DNA from: Labilithrix sp.
GTDB taxonomy: Bacteria; Myxococcota_A; Polyangia; Polyangiales; Polyangiaceae
Length of the DNA stretch: 44,925 bases
NCBI GenBank assembly: GCA_019637105.1
Contig: JAHBWF010000052.1
Coordinates: 1-44,925 of the forward strand
Direction of reading: 5' to 3'
Notes under the pieces: generated by a model
Databases searched by the model: none
Seen by the model: only the letters and a program-made list of their open reading frames with translations
What the model was told of the DNA's origin: nothing
Position numbers and translations under genes: made by a program
In this document: positions 16,394-25,478 of the stretch, piece by piece
Numbering within the stretch: the first letter of the stretch is position 1
Layout of the letters: each line of letters opens with the position of its first letter

Positions 16394-18472
16394 CTAGCGG
16401 GCCTCGATGTCTCTCGAGACCGCGTTGCCCGCCGCGTCGAACGCGCGCACCACGACGATGTGCGACCCCGGAGGGACGACGGCGGACACGTCGCTGTCGA
16501 CGCTCTCGTCGGTCGTGTCGAACACCCCGTCGGCGGGCGCGAGCGGGCGCCACTCGGGCTTGCCGTCGATCGCGATCTCCACGCGAGCGATCGGGGAGGT
16601 CCCGTCGACGACGCGCGCCCGCAGGCGGCGCCCCGCGAGCGTGAGCGAGTCGATGCGCGGGGGCGTGTTGTCGACGAGGACGGTGTCGGACTCGAGCGCG
16701 TGCTTGAGGACCTGGTCCGGCGGGTTCGCCGGCTCGTCGCTCGCCTCGACGCGCACCCGGTACTTGCCCTCCGGGAGCGCGGCGGTCTCCCAGTCGAGTT
16801 CGGCCTTGGTGTGGACCTCGTCCGCCTTGATCGCGTCGCGCCACTGGGTCTGCCCCTCGCGCTTGAACGCGACGCGGTAGCGGAGCGGATCGGCGTCGGG
16901 GTTGTCGACCTTCCACGTGACCTTCACGACCGAGTCGCGCTTCGGCGGCTCGCCGCCGCTCGCGGGGACCTCCTTCACGGGCTCCTTCGTCGGACCCGCC
17001 TTGGTCGTGGCGCTCACCTCGGTGATGACCGGCCGGACGTTGTCGGTGACGAACGGGATCGTCACCTCGGAGAGGGTCGCGTTCGGATCGCGCGAGAAGC
17101 GCGCGCGGACCTGGACGTAGCGGGCGGTCGCGTTGATCGGGCCCGCCGTCGTGAGGGGGTTGCTCCACCCGCTCCAGGTCGCGTCCGGGACGCCGGTGCC
17201 GCCGGTGCGGAACGAGAGCTCGACCGCGCCCGTCGCGCGCCACGACAGCGTGCCGAAGCGGGCGCGCAGCGTCGCGTCGAGGACCTTGCTCGTCCAGACG
17301 GCGTCGGGGCCGCCGCGGCCGAGGATGCGGCGGAGCACCGGCGGATCGCTCGTCGCGACGAACCCCTTGCCGCCGCTCACGTGCAGCGCGCCGACCTGGC
17401 GCTCGTCGGTGTCGGCGGCGATCGCGACGGCGTGGGCGTCGTCGACCGTGTAGACGCGCCCCTCGGCGCCGGTGCCGACGTAGGGTGTGCCCTTCTCGTC
17501 GAGCGCGAGCGACATGTAGTGCGTGTCGTCGTGCTTCATCATCCGCTCCATGCGCCCCTGCGCGTCGAAGCGGTGGAGCTGCCCCTTGCCGGGCTTGCCC
17601 TTCGGCGCCGCGCTCGGGCCCGCGGGGATGCGCCCGGCGGCGGCCGAGCGCTTCGGCGGCTCGGGCGGCTCGCCGTACTCGTTCGAGATCACCCACACCA
17701 CGTTGCCCTTGCCGACGGCGATGGCCTTGACCTCCTCGCCGGGCATGTCGCCGAGGACGGTCGCGCGGCCCGGGCCGGTGATCTTGTAGAGCTGCCCCTT
17801 GCCGCTCGAGCCTGCGTAGAGATCGCCGTTGTCGGCCAGGGCGAGCGAGACCAGGTGCGCCTCGGTGCTCCGGAAGTACACCGAGCTCGAGCCGTTGGGC
17901 TCGACGCGGAACACCTTGCCCTCGGGCCCGGTCGCGGCGAAGAGGCCGGTGCCGTTCTTGTCGAGGACGAGCGCCCAGACATGGCTCGCGTCGGGCAGCG
18001 TCGCGAAGACGTCGGCCTTGCCCTGCGAAAGCTTGAAGACCTTCCCGTCCGGGATCGTCGCGGCGTAGATCGTCCCGTTCTTGGCCTGGACGATCGACGT
18101 CACCGCGAGCGCGCCGGTGTCGGCGAAGAGCGTGATCGCGTCGCCGGTCGCCTTGTAGACCTTCCCGCTGGGGCTCGTGCCGATCAGGGTCGAGCCGTCG
18201 GAGAGCGGCGTCGCGGCGAAGACCGTGGTCGCGTCGGGGACGGGGGCGCTGCCGAGCGTGAACCCGGCGCGCACCGTGCCGTCGGAGCTCACCGAGACGC
18301 CCTTGAGGTCGCCGCCGGTCATCTTCTCCAGCGAGTCGAGGACGAAGGTGCGGGTGCCGACGGCGCCGGCGTCGCCGGCGAAGGAGAGCGGCGCGAGCGC
18401 GAGCCCGGCGACGAGCGTGGAGCGAGCGAAGGAGAGGAGCGAGGAAGGACCGATCCGGCGGATCGCGTGCAT
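16394..18472 (-). CDS. Exported beta-propeller protein with C-terminal Ig/fibronectin-like domains
   Basis: A 692-aa protein with a Sec signal peptide (cleavage likely after GDAGA) and no lipobox. Residues about 50-370 contain repeated blades of the type GKVYKATGD, DGKVFKLSQG, EGKVFRVEPNG, KGQLYKITGPG, EGRVYTVDDAH, each following a G-x-x-Y/F-A/V-G/A-T strand. This is an NHL/YVTN-like propeller. The C-terminal half has beta-sandwich repeats, including VRPVITEVSATTK and LPEGKYRVRVEASDEPANPP, then VVRAFDAAGN, as in fibronectin-III or Big domains. It follows the S55-like gene by 90 bp on the same strand and may be cotranscribed. Probably a periplasmic or secreted binding protein; the ligand cannot be told. 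Confidence 0.78.
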   Translation of the reverse strand: MHAIRRIGPSSLLSFARSTLVAGLALAPLSFAGDAGAVGTRTFVLDSLEKMTGGDLKGVSVSSDGTVRAGFTLGSAPVPDATTVFAATPLSDGSTLIGTSPSGKVYKATGDAITLFADTGALAVTSIVQAKNGTIYAATIPDGKVFKLSQGKADVFATLPDASHVWALVLDKNGTGLFAATGPEGKVFRVEPNGSSSVYFRSTEAHLVSLALADNGDLYAGSSGKGQLYKITGPGRATVLGDMPGEEVKAIAVGKGNVVWVISNEYGEPPEPPKRSAAAGRIPAGPSAAPKGKPGKGQLHRFDAQGRMERMMKHDDTHYMSLALDEKGTPYVGTGAEGRVYTVDDAHAVAIAADTDERQVGALHVSGGKGFVATSDPPVLRRILGRGGPDAVWTSKVLDATLRARFGTLSWRATGAVELSFRTGGTGVPDATWSGWSNPLTTAGPINATARYVQVRARFSRDPNATLSEVTIPFVTDNVRPVITEVSATTKAGPTKEPVKEVPASGGEPPKRDSVVKVTWKVDNPDADPLRYRVAFKREGQTQWRDAIKADEVHTKAELDWETAALPEGKYRVRVEASDEPANPPDQVLKHALESDTVLVDNTPPRIDSLTLAGRRLRARVVDGTSPIARVEIAIDGKPEWRPLAPADGVFDTTDESVDSDVSAVVPPGSHIVVVRAFDAAGNAVSRDIEAR

Positions 18473-18562
18473 GATGAGATCCTATATCAACTCGAGCGAG
18501 TGGGCCTGTTCGTGGCGGTCGCGCGCGCGCCGCGGCGCGCGATCCGAAAGCTTGGCCCGCCG

Positions 18563-20455
18563 TCAGCGGACGATCGGGCGGACCTTGACCTTCGCGCGGT
18601 CGGAGCCTTCGACGTAGCGATCGAGCAGGGCGACCGTGCGCGTGTACGACGGGAACGCGTCCGGCGCGACGTCGGTGCTCGAGGGCCGGAGCGCGTCGAG
18701 CGCGAACGCGGGCAGCCGGTCGGCGACGTGGCCCTTGTAGGCGACGCCCTGCGCGCGGGCGCGGAACTGGAGCACGAGGCTCCGCGGCGTCACGCTCTGG
18801 CGCGCCGAGTTCGACAGGAGATCGGCGAGGCTCTGCGGCGCCGCGAGGTCCGGCACCACCTGGTAGCCGGGGACGACCTCGAGCTCGACGTCGCGGCCCG
18901 CGAGCTCGGCGGGCATCTGGATCTCGAGGACCTTCGTCGTCTCGGGCCCGGCGTAGGGCACGAGGTGCACGCGCACGCGCGCGGACTGTCCGGCGTCGAC
19001 GACCGGGTCGAGCACGTCGAGGCCGCGCAGCTTCCAGAGGTCGCGCGTGTAGTCGACGAAGAGGGTGGTCTCGAGCTTCTCGACGTGGGTGAGCTCCCAC
19101 GGGTTGTTCAGCACCTCGCCGACGGCGCGCGCGATCTTCGAGTGCGCGAGCTCGCCGGCGTCGGGCATCCCGCCGGTGGCGACGCCGAAGTCCTCGAGCT
19201 CGATCGTCCCGTGCCCGCGGACGGTCAGCTTCGACTTCAGCTTCCACGTCACGTCGCGGCGCTCGGAGACGGACGCGTCGATGATCGAACCGAGCACGGA
19301 GGCGACCAGCCCGGAGCTCATGAAGCGCTCCTCGGCGATCTCGACGTTCCAGCTCTTCTTCGGGATCCCCTCGGCGCCGCGGATCTCGGCGACGAGCGGG
19401 AACACGGGGGCGCTCTTGGTCTCGTCGACGACGATGGCGCTCTGCCGGTCCTGCACGAGCGCGCCGAGCGCGCGGGCGGACTCGCCGATCTTCGACGAGT
19501 GCTGGTCGCTGGCGAAGATCCAGTGGACGCGCCCGATCGCGGTCGGGAGCGCGGTGACGCCGGCCTCCATCATCGGGTGGCCGAAGCCGCAGAGCTTCGT
19601 CCCCTCGACGTGCGTGACCGTCCCGAGGCCCATGAACGACACGTCGCCGCGCGCCATCTGCACGCCGACGCCGCCGCCGTCGACGTAGTGCTTCGGCGCG
19701 CTCGGATCGTCCTTCCCCCCGCCGCCCGAGCCGGCCTGAACGGGCTCGAGGCCCATCGGCGCGAACAGCTTCCGCACGAGCGCGATCGAACGATCGCTCA
19801 TCCCGGCGAGCATGAGCGGCGTGGCGGTCGGGACGACCGGGCGCGCCGGATCGAGCCCGGCGGAGAGGCGCGTCGCGACCTGGTTCGCGTGGGCCTCGAC
19901 GTCGTACGTGCCGGGGGCCCCGTCGAACGCCGTCGTCCCGCTGCCGGGGGCCCCGTTCGCGGCGCGCTTCGGCGCGGCGCCCTTCGCCCCGCCGGGGAGC
20001 GGCGCGCCTCCCTCGAGCGGCCAGAAGCCCGGGGGGATGGGCCGGCGCATCTCCGTGAGCATCGGCGCGATCGGCGTGACGCCCGCCACCGGCTCGACCT
20101 GGAACGACGCCCAGCTGTAGGCGTAGGCGCCGGCGAGGCGGCCGTCGAGGTAGATCGGGCTGCCGCTCATGCCGCGCACGTTCTTCGTCACGTTGAGGCG
20201 CGGGTGCGGCGTCTTGACGAGGATCAGCTCCTGCGAGGGGCGGAAGTTCTTGAGGACGCCGACGACCTCGACGTCGAAGCGCTCGGGCTCCGTCCCCTTG
20301 AAGACGGTGAGGCCGTAGCCCTTCATGCCGTCCTTGATCTCGTCGACCGAGATCGTCCGGGGCTTCGCGTCGCCGCGGGCGAGGGGGATCGTCAGCCCGA
20401 GCCCGGCGAAGAGGCCAACGGACACCGCCGCGATCGACAGAAACTCTTTGCGCAC
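18563..20455 (-). CDS. SpoIVB-type (S55) peptidase-domain protein
   Basis: A 630-aa exported protein with an N-terminal hydrophobic segment. The S55 domain occupies about residues 35-340: EIKDGMKGYGLTVFKG at its start, TPHPRLN with a candidate catalytic His84, VRGMSGSPIYLDG with the nucleophile Ser97 in the family's GMSGSP motif, and LCGFGHPMMEAG. In Bacillus SpoIVB this fold is a serine peptidase that signals across the spore envelope; related domains are widespread in non-sporulating bacteria. A Gly/Ala/Pro insertion of about 40 residues follows the catalytic Ser region. The C-terminal 250 residues are beta-rich and look like a binding module. It precedes the propeller protein at 16394. Protease activity is likely but unproven, and the substrate is unknown. 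Confidence 0.82.
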   Translation of the reverse strand: MRKEFLSIAAVSVGLFAGLGLTIPLARGDAKPRTISVDEIKDGMKGYGLTVFKGTEPERFDVEVVGVLKNFRPSQELILVKTPHPRLNVTKNVRGMSGSPIYLDGRLAGAYAYSWASFQVEPVAGVTPIAPMLTEMRRPIPPGFWPLEGGAPLPGGAKGAAPKRAANGAPGSGTTAFDGAPGTYDVEAHANQVATRLSAGLDPARPVVPTATPLMLAGMSDRSIALVRKLFAPMGLEPVQAGSGGGGKDDPSAPKHYVDGGGVGVQMARGDVSFMGLGTVTHVEGTKLCGFGHPMMEAGVTALPTAIGRVHWIFASDQHSSKIGESARALGALVQDRQSAIVVDETKSAPVFPLVAEIRGAEGIPKKSWNVEIAEERFMSSGLVASVLGSIIDASVSERRDVTWKLKSKLTVRGHGTIELEDFGVATGGMPDAGELAHSKIARAVGEVLNNPWELTHVEKLETTLFVDYTRDLWKLRGLDVLDPVVDAGQSARVRVHLVPYAGPETTKVLEIQMPAELAGRDVELEVVPGYQVVPDLAAPQSLADLLSNSARQSVTPRSLVLQFRARAQGVAYKGHVADRLPAFALDALRPSSTDVAPDAFPSYTRTVALLDRYVEGSDRAKVKVRPIVR

Positions 20456-20468
20456 GAGACAAGTCTCG
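20455..20468 (-). promoter_or_regulatory. 14-bp inverted repeat at the S55 gene start
   Basis: CGAGAC-TT-GTCTCG (minus strand) is a perfect inverted repeat that ends on the first base of the GTG start codon. It could be an operator. A six-base half-site in such GC-rich DNA may also be chance. Confidence 0.25.
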
Positions 20469-20566
20469 CGCGCCCGGAGACCGGCGTAAAGGTTTGGGGG
20501 TGAGCGCGACCTTTCCGTGCTCGCGGATCGCGGCCGCCCCGCCGCGGCCTCGCGCTGCGTGGCGCG

Positions 20567-22513
20567 CTACTCGCTCGGGAGGCACGAGTAGAGCTGCTGC
20601 CACTCGTCGAGGCGGGGGGAGGTCGTCGACTGCGGATGGAACGTCATGAAGACGCGCAGCCACGCCTTCGACGCCGTCCCGGCCTCGTCGCGGAGGCGCT
20701 TCGACACCGGGGCCGGCGCCGGCGGCGCGCCCTCGGTGTAGGACGCCCACCCGGGCGGTCCCGGGGCGGGGCTGTTCGCCGGGGTCGCGGAGCCGATCGC
20801 GACCGTCGCGGGCGCGGGATCGGGCGCCGCGGGGAGCGCCGCCTGGGTGTCGGCCGTGCCGGCGCGGAAGTCGATCGAGGTGTTGATCGGCGCGACGGCC
20901 CTCCAGCGGAAGAGCTGCCAGACGCCCTTCTCCCCGGGCGGACACACGGCCTCGAAATCGCGGACGACGACGTTGTCCTGCGGGAAGCTGCACGCCGAGC
21001 GCGCGCGCTCGAAGCCGCGGAGCGTGAGCCGGTAGTTGCTCTCCGACGTCCGACGTTCGGCCTGGAAGACGGCGATCTCGTAGGTCCCGCCCACGGTGAG
21101 CCCGAGCGCGGTCGCCCGGGCGGCGTTCAACGTGACGCTCCCGCTCGCGGCGGCGTGCACGCCGCCGATGTCGACGGCGAGCCGCCCGTTGATGAACACG
21201 AAGACGTCGTCGTCACCGAGGAACTCGAGGACCTCGCCGCCGCGGTAGGTGAACGGGTAGCGGAGCTCGCTCGTGAAGTGGAAGTTCCGTCCCCACGTGC
21301 CGTAGTTGCCGTATCCCCTGCCGTTGAGCGGGAAGAACGCGTTCGAGCTGAAGACGTACGAGTCGTCGGGCTGCTTCGTCAGCGTGAGCGTGTCGTAGAT
21401 GATCCGGCTGTTCGACGAGTCGTGGTACCACTCGTAGAAGGACGCCGCGTTCGTCACCATCCCGCGGGTCGCGAGGAACACCGGCTTGCCGTCGGCGCCG
21501 AGGTTGTTCTGCACGATGCCCGTCGTGACGCCGCAGCAGAACTTCTCGAAGTCCGGGTTGGTGCTCGGCGTGAAGTCCCGATAGATGATGGGGACGTTGA
21601 TGCTCGGCGGGAGCGCCGAGGTCTCGACCACGCACGACGCGCCGGTCTCGATCGTGCACGTCGAGGAGCACCCGTCGCCGTCGCGGAGGTTGCCGTCGTC
21701 GCACTGCTCGGACGGGAACTTCAAGCCGTCGCCGCAGACCGCGACGCAGGTGCCGCCCGGGCACACCGCCTCGAGCTGGCACGTCGGCGAGCAGCCGTCG
21801 TACGGGCGGAGGTTGCCGTCGTCGCACTGCTCGGCGCCCTCGCGCGTGCCGTTCCCGCAGGTCGTCGTCGTGCAGGGCGCGCCGGGGACGGGGCACTGGT
21901 AGCCCATCTCGAGCACGCAGGAGTTCGAGCAGCCGTCGCCGCTCGTCGTGTTGCCGTCGTCGCACTCTTCGGCGCCGCGGAGGACGCCGTCGCCGCAGCC
22001 GGCGACGATGAGGCCGCCGTCCCGGACGGTGAAGCCCGGCCCGGCGTCGAACCCGACGGGCGTGTCGCTCGTCACGTGGCAGTAGGGGCCGCACGGGCTC
22101 ACGCCGCCGTCGAGCGTCCGGCAGGCGACCGGGGTGCCGAGGGCCTGGAGCTGGACGCCCGACGGCGAGCTCGAGAGCGAGACCGAGCGGGAGACCACCG
22201 ACCGCTCGCCGTCCGGGGCGCACGCGCCCCACGTGCCCGTCGCGCACGTCCGAACGCCCTGGGCGCAGTAGACGAAGTGCTCGTCGCCTTTGACTTCGAA
22301 GCCGCACGGGGCCTCGGCCCCGACCGTGCACGCGCAGCCCTCTTGCGGGTGAGCGCACGCGCTCGCGCCCGGAGCGTCGCCGTCGCCCGAGGCCTGGAGG
22401 TCGGGTCGAGCCTCGTCGCAAGCGACGGCGGCGACGGCGACGGCCGCGGCCATCACGACGGCCGCGGCGATCTTGGAGCGAGCGCGCTGGACTTGACGAT
22501 CGAGCTTCAGCAT
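20567..22513 (-). CDS. Lipoprotein with Myxococcus cysteine-rich repeats and a fibro-slime domain
   Basis: I choose the ATG at 22513 (648 aa) because AGGAGAG lies just upstream. The signal peptide ends AAVAAVAC. Three copies of the Myxococcus cysteine-rich repeat follow: [32 protein letters not shown] and [16 protein letters not shown], each followed by DGCS-x2-C. Then comes a fibro-slime (PA14-like) domain: [68 protein letters not shown]. That domain is known from slime-mould and myxobacterial matrix proteins and is thought to bind carbohydrate. The protein probably sits on the outer membrane or in the extracellular matrix. It is the strongest single sign of a myxobacterial host. Confidence 0.88.
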   Translation of the reverse strand: MLKLDRQVQRARSKIAAAVVMAAAVAVAAVACDEARPDLQASGDGDAPGASACAHPQEGCACTVGAEAPCGFEVKGDEHFVYCAQGVRTCATGTWGACAPDGERSVVSRSVSLSSSPSGVQLQALGTPVACRTLDGGVSPCGPYCHVTSDTPVGFDAGPGFTVRDGGLIVAGCGDGVLRGAEECDDGNTTSGDGCSNSCVLEMGYQCPVPGAPCTTTTCGNGTREGAEQCDDGNLRPYDGCSPTCQLEAVCPGGTCVAVCGDGLKFPSEQCDDGNLRDGDGCSSTCTIETGASCVVETSALPPSINVPIIYRDFTPSTNPDFEKFCCGVTTGIVQNNLGADGKPVFLATRGMVTNAASFYEWYHDSSNSRIIYDTLTLTKQPDDSYVFSSNAFFPLNGRGYGNYGTWGRNFHFTSELRYPFTYRGGEVLEFLGDDDVFVFINGRLAVDIGGVHAAASGSVTLNAARATALGLTVGGTYEIAVFQAERRTSESNYRLTLRGFERARSACSFPQDNVVVRDFEAVCPPGEKGVWQLFRWRAVAPINTSIDFRAGTADTQAALPAAPDPAPATVAIGSATPANSPAPGPPGWASYTEGAPPAPAPVSKRLRDEAGTASKAWLRVFMTFHPQSTTSPRLDEWQQLYSCLPSE

Positions 22514-22631
22514 CCGACGACTCTCCTCGGCGTTCCGGGGAGGCGAGGTGCCCCCGGGCGTGCGGAGCACGCGGTTCGAAAGGGAAGGGCTCCCGAGGAG
22601 CGCGCGTGGGCCGAGCCGTGACGCGAGCGCG

Positions 22632-23294
22632 TCATCGCCGGATCTCGTCGGCGCACGCGACGACCTCCTGGGCGCAGGTGCCGCTCGCGATCTTGTCGTC
22701 GAGGCAAGCCTTGAACGTCGCGCGCCCGGCGGCGCCGAGACCGTTCGCGAGCATCACGCAGCCTTGCTCGCTGATCCCGCTCATCGGGCCGCCGGCGTCC
22801 GGGTCGCACGCGCTCACCAGCGCCTTGCAGTACGCGGACGACGTCGGCTCGGAGCACGCGCGCGCGACCGCCTGGTCGACGCAAGGGATCATGTCGAACG
22901 GGGACTCGCACGACGGCAGCGCGGCGGCGCAGCGCGCCGCGTACTGGGCGACGCCCGGCCTGTAGTGAGAGACGACGCGCGCGCACGCCTCGGAGCACGG
23001 GCCCGTCTCCGGGCAGTCGATCGCCTTCGTGCCCGCGTCGTCGGGCTCGAGATCGTCACCGAGGCACGCCGCGTCGCCGGCGTCGGGGGGCGCGTCGGGC
23101 GCGCCGGCGTCTTCGGCGCCCGCGTCGTCCGAAGCGTCGTCCGACGCGCCCGATCCCGGCGGACCGGTGTCCGTCCCGCCGCCGCCAAAGTCGGCGCCGG
23201 GCGGCTTGCTCGTCGAGCACGCGGCCGTCGCGCCGGCGAGCGCCAGGAGCGCGCCGGCGAGCACCGCTGCCAAGCGATCATTCCAGTTCGTCAC
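22632..23294 (-). CDS. Asp/Ala-linker lipoprotein with paired cysteines
   Basis: I choose the GTG at 23294 (220 aa), which places a lipoprotein signal (LAGATAAC) near the start; a TTG at 23324 is also in frame, but a promoter -10 lies between the two. After the lipidated Cys comes a Gly/Asp/Ala linker, then about 140 helical residues with regularly spaced cysteines ([50 protein letters not shown]). No enzyme motif is seen and I do not recognise the family. It is probably a periplasmic or outer-membrane lipoprotein. Confidence 0.72.
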   Translation of the reverse strand: MTNWNDRLAAVLAGALLALAGATAACSTSKPPGADFGGGGTDTGPPGSGASDDASDDAGAEDAGAPDAPPDAGDAACLGDDLEPDDAGTKAIDCPETGPCSEACARVVSHYRPGVAQYAARCAAALPSCESPFDMIPCVDQAVARACSEPTSSAYCKALVSACDPDAGGPMSGISEQGCVMLANGLGAAGRATFKACLDDKIASGTCAQEVVACADEIRR

Positions 23295-23308
23295 GCCCGC
23301 CGCACCGG

Positions 23309-23337
23309 AGCATAGGAGGTCCAAATTCTCGCGTCAA
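23309..23337 (-). promoter_or_regulatory. Sigma-70-type promoter
   Basis: Minus strand: TTGACG (23332-23337), a 17-bp spacer and TATGCT (23309-23314), a 5/6 and a 4/6 match to consensus at ideal spacing. The expected transcription start is near 23302, only about 8 nt before the GTG at 23294. That supports the GTG over the in-frame TTG at 23324 and implies a very short leader without a Shine-Dalgarno. Confidence 0.6.
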
Positions 23338-23471
23338 ACCAGGGCGATTTGCGCATCTCGACGCACCTGGTCGCGCATCGGTGCCGCCTGTTGCCCTCGC
23401 CCGGCAGCCGGCGATCGCCGCGAGGCCGTCGGCGCTCGACGCGGGCGCGCTCGTCGGCGACCGCGTCCAGG

Positions 23472-25427
23472 TCAGAGCTGGCTCACGCGGCGCATCAACG
23501 TGGCGATGAGGTCCGACTGCGGGTTCTTCGCGCGCTCGACGTCGAGGCCCGCCTGGAAGGCGGCGCTCGCGGCCTTCTCGTCGCCGAGGAAGGCGTACGT
23601 GACGCCGAGGAGCTCCTGGTCGCCCGGATCGGGCTCGTCGGCGCGCTCGACGAGCGCCTTGAGCCGGGTGAGCGCGGCCCTGTGAGCGGACGCGACGGCG
23701 TCCTTGTCCGGCGGATGCGTCTTGGCGAGGACCATCAGCTTGAGCGCTTGCCGCTGCTCGTCCGGGCGGTAGTCGGCGAACGCGTCGCTCGCGAAGAGGC
23801 TCGCGTACTCCTGGTAGGCCTCGACGGCGCGGCCGTTCTTCGACAGCGTCATGATCTTCTTCAGCGCCGCGAGGAGCGCCTCGTTGCGGGGCTGCCCCTC
23901 GCGCTTCTCGACGATGCCCTTCGTCGACTCCGGGATCGCGTCGAGCAGGGCGTCGGACGACATCTCGACCTCCTCGACGACCTCGACCTGGGGAGCGTCG
24001 GACACAGCGCGCCTCGCCGGGGGCGGCGGCGGCGTGGACGCGGGCGGGTTCTTCGGCGGCGGCACCGCGGTCGGCGGCTTGAGCGTGCGATTGCCCAGGC
24101 TCGGCGGCGGCGTGCTCTTGAGCGTCTTCACGGACGGCGCCTTCGGGGCGACGGGCGCGAGCGGCTTCGGGATCGGCGGCGGAGGCGCCGACGGCGGGAG
24201 CTCCGAGCGCACCGGCGGGCGGTCGCTCGGCGGCGCGGACGGCTTCGCCTTCTCGACGGCGTCGAGGCCGAGCGGCGCGAACAGCGCGCGCGACTCGGCG
24301 GGGAGCACCGCGAGCTTGTCGCGCAGCGTCGCCTTCGCGACGAAGATCTCCTCGCGGCGATCGTTCGAGAGGAGCCGCCGGATCACGAGCTCGTTGGGCG
24401 TGAGCGAGCGCGCGGAGATCTCCTGGCAGATCGGGGCCATCACGGCGACCAGCCGCTCGACGAAGTCGACGAACGTCGGGAGCGCGCGGAACTCGGCGCC
24501 GTCGAAGGTCGCCGCGACGTTCGGGCGTCGCTCGAGCCCGTCGAGGCTCTCGCGGAGCTTCTGCGCGAGCTCGACGACGAGCGGCACGTCCTCGACCTGC
24601 AGGTCGAAGGAGCCGACGGACTGATCGTCCGCGGGGCCGACGCGCTGCGCCTTGGTGACCGCGCCCTCGTCGGGATCGACCTCGAAGTCGAAGCCGACGC
24701 CCGACGTCGGCTCGGTCCGGAGCTCGACGCGCACCGTGGCGTTGTCGTCGACGAGCTGCGTCACGACGTAGCGCTCGATGCGCAGCGGGCGGACCTTGAC
24801 CTCCTTGCTGATCCACCCCGCGAGCTGCGGGGCGCGGATCTCGAGGTGCGGCAGGAGCCGCTCGACGCGCATCGGCGACGACCAGGCGTGGGAGTCCGGT
24901 ACGCCGACCTCGAGCGTCCACGCGAGCGCGGGCTCCGCCTTGCCCTCGAGCGTCGCGTCGTAGCGTCCCGAGTCGAGGAGGCCGAGGCGCAGCACCGTCG
25001 ACGCGTCCGGCGGGTCGTGAGGAGCCAAGAGCTCGCCGAGCGCCTTCACGCACGCGTCGCGCCCCGCGGCCTCCTCGGCCTCGATCCGCGCGATCGCCTC
25101 GGAGAGGTCGTGGCGGATCCCGTCGACGCTCACGCGGTGGGCGTCGACGATGAGGCTGGCGAGGCGCTCGCCGCACAGCGCGGTCGGCGAGCCGGGCTCT
25201 CCCTTGTCGCCTTCGTGGACGGCGCGCGAGACCGACGTGACGAAGCGCTCGAGCCGGGCGCTCTCGGCGTCGCTCTGCTCGCCGAGCGCGCGTATGCGGA
25301 CGCGACCTTCCTTCATCCGCGCGTCCGCCTGGAGCACGAAGACCGAGAAATCGATCGCGTCGCGAAGGAACTCGAGGAAGTTGGACTTCAGCGTCGACGT
25401 CGTGGAGTCGCCGTAGAGGTAGTTCAT
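23472..25427 (-). CDS. Large TPR-ending protein, function unknown
   Basis: A 651-aa protein beginning MNYLYGDSTTSTLKSNFLEF with no signal peptide or membrane helix, so it is probably cytosolic. Residues 1 to about 400 are mixed alpha/beta with charged helices (AIARIEAEEAAGRDACVKAL). Residues about 400-490 are a Pro/Ala linker with repeated PPP blocks. The C-terminal 150 residues are helical and TPR-like (ALLAALKKIMTLSKNGRAVEAY, then LLGVTYAFLGDEKAASAAF). The gene starts 51 bp after the kinase at 25479-27104 on the same strand and is probably cotranscribed, so it could be a substrate or scaffold of that kinase. I do not recognise a named family. Confidence 0.72.
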   Translation of the reverse strand: MNYLYGDSTTSTLKSNFLEFLRDAIDFSVFVLQADARMKEGRVRIRALGEQSDAESARLERFVTSVSRAVHEGDKGEPGSPTALCGERLASLIVDAHRVSVDGIRHDLSEAIARIEAEEAAGRDACVKALGELLAPHDPPDASTVLRLGLLDSGRYDATLEGKAEPALAWTLEVGVPDSHAWSSPMRVERLLPHLEIRAPQLAGWISKEVKVRPLRIERYVVTQLVDDNATVRVELRTEPTSGVGFDFEVDPDEGAVTKAQRVGPADDQSVGSFDLQVEDVPLVVELAQKLRESLDGLERRPNVAATFDGAEFRALPTFVDFVERLVAVMAPICQEISARSLTPNELVIRRLLSNDRREEIFVAKATLRDKLAVLPAESRALFAPLGLDAVEKAKPSAPPSDRPPVRSELPPSAPPPPIPKPLAPVAPKAPSVKTLKSTPPPSLGNRTLKPPTAVPPPKNPPASTPPPPPARRAVSDAPQVEVVEEVEMSSDALLDAIPESTKGIVEKREGQPRNEALLAALKKIMTLSKNGRAVEAYQEYASLFASDAFADYRPDEQRQALKLMVLAKTHPPDKDAVASAHRAALTRLKALVERADEPDPGDQELLGVTYAFLGDEKAASAAFQAGLDVERAKNPQSDLIATLMRRVSQL

Positions 25428-25478
25428 GCCGGGAGCCTTCGACGAGCATCGTACGCGATGCCGGCGCGCGCGTCCGCG

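Noticed and set aside
14504-20503. A plus-strand open frame of 1999 codons opposite RadC, lipoprotein, propeller and S55 genes
   Set aside because: It is antisense to five well-supported genes, is made of Arg/Glu/Asp/Val-rich text without domains, and is expected by chance in such GC-rich DNA.
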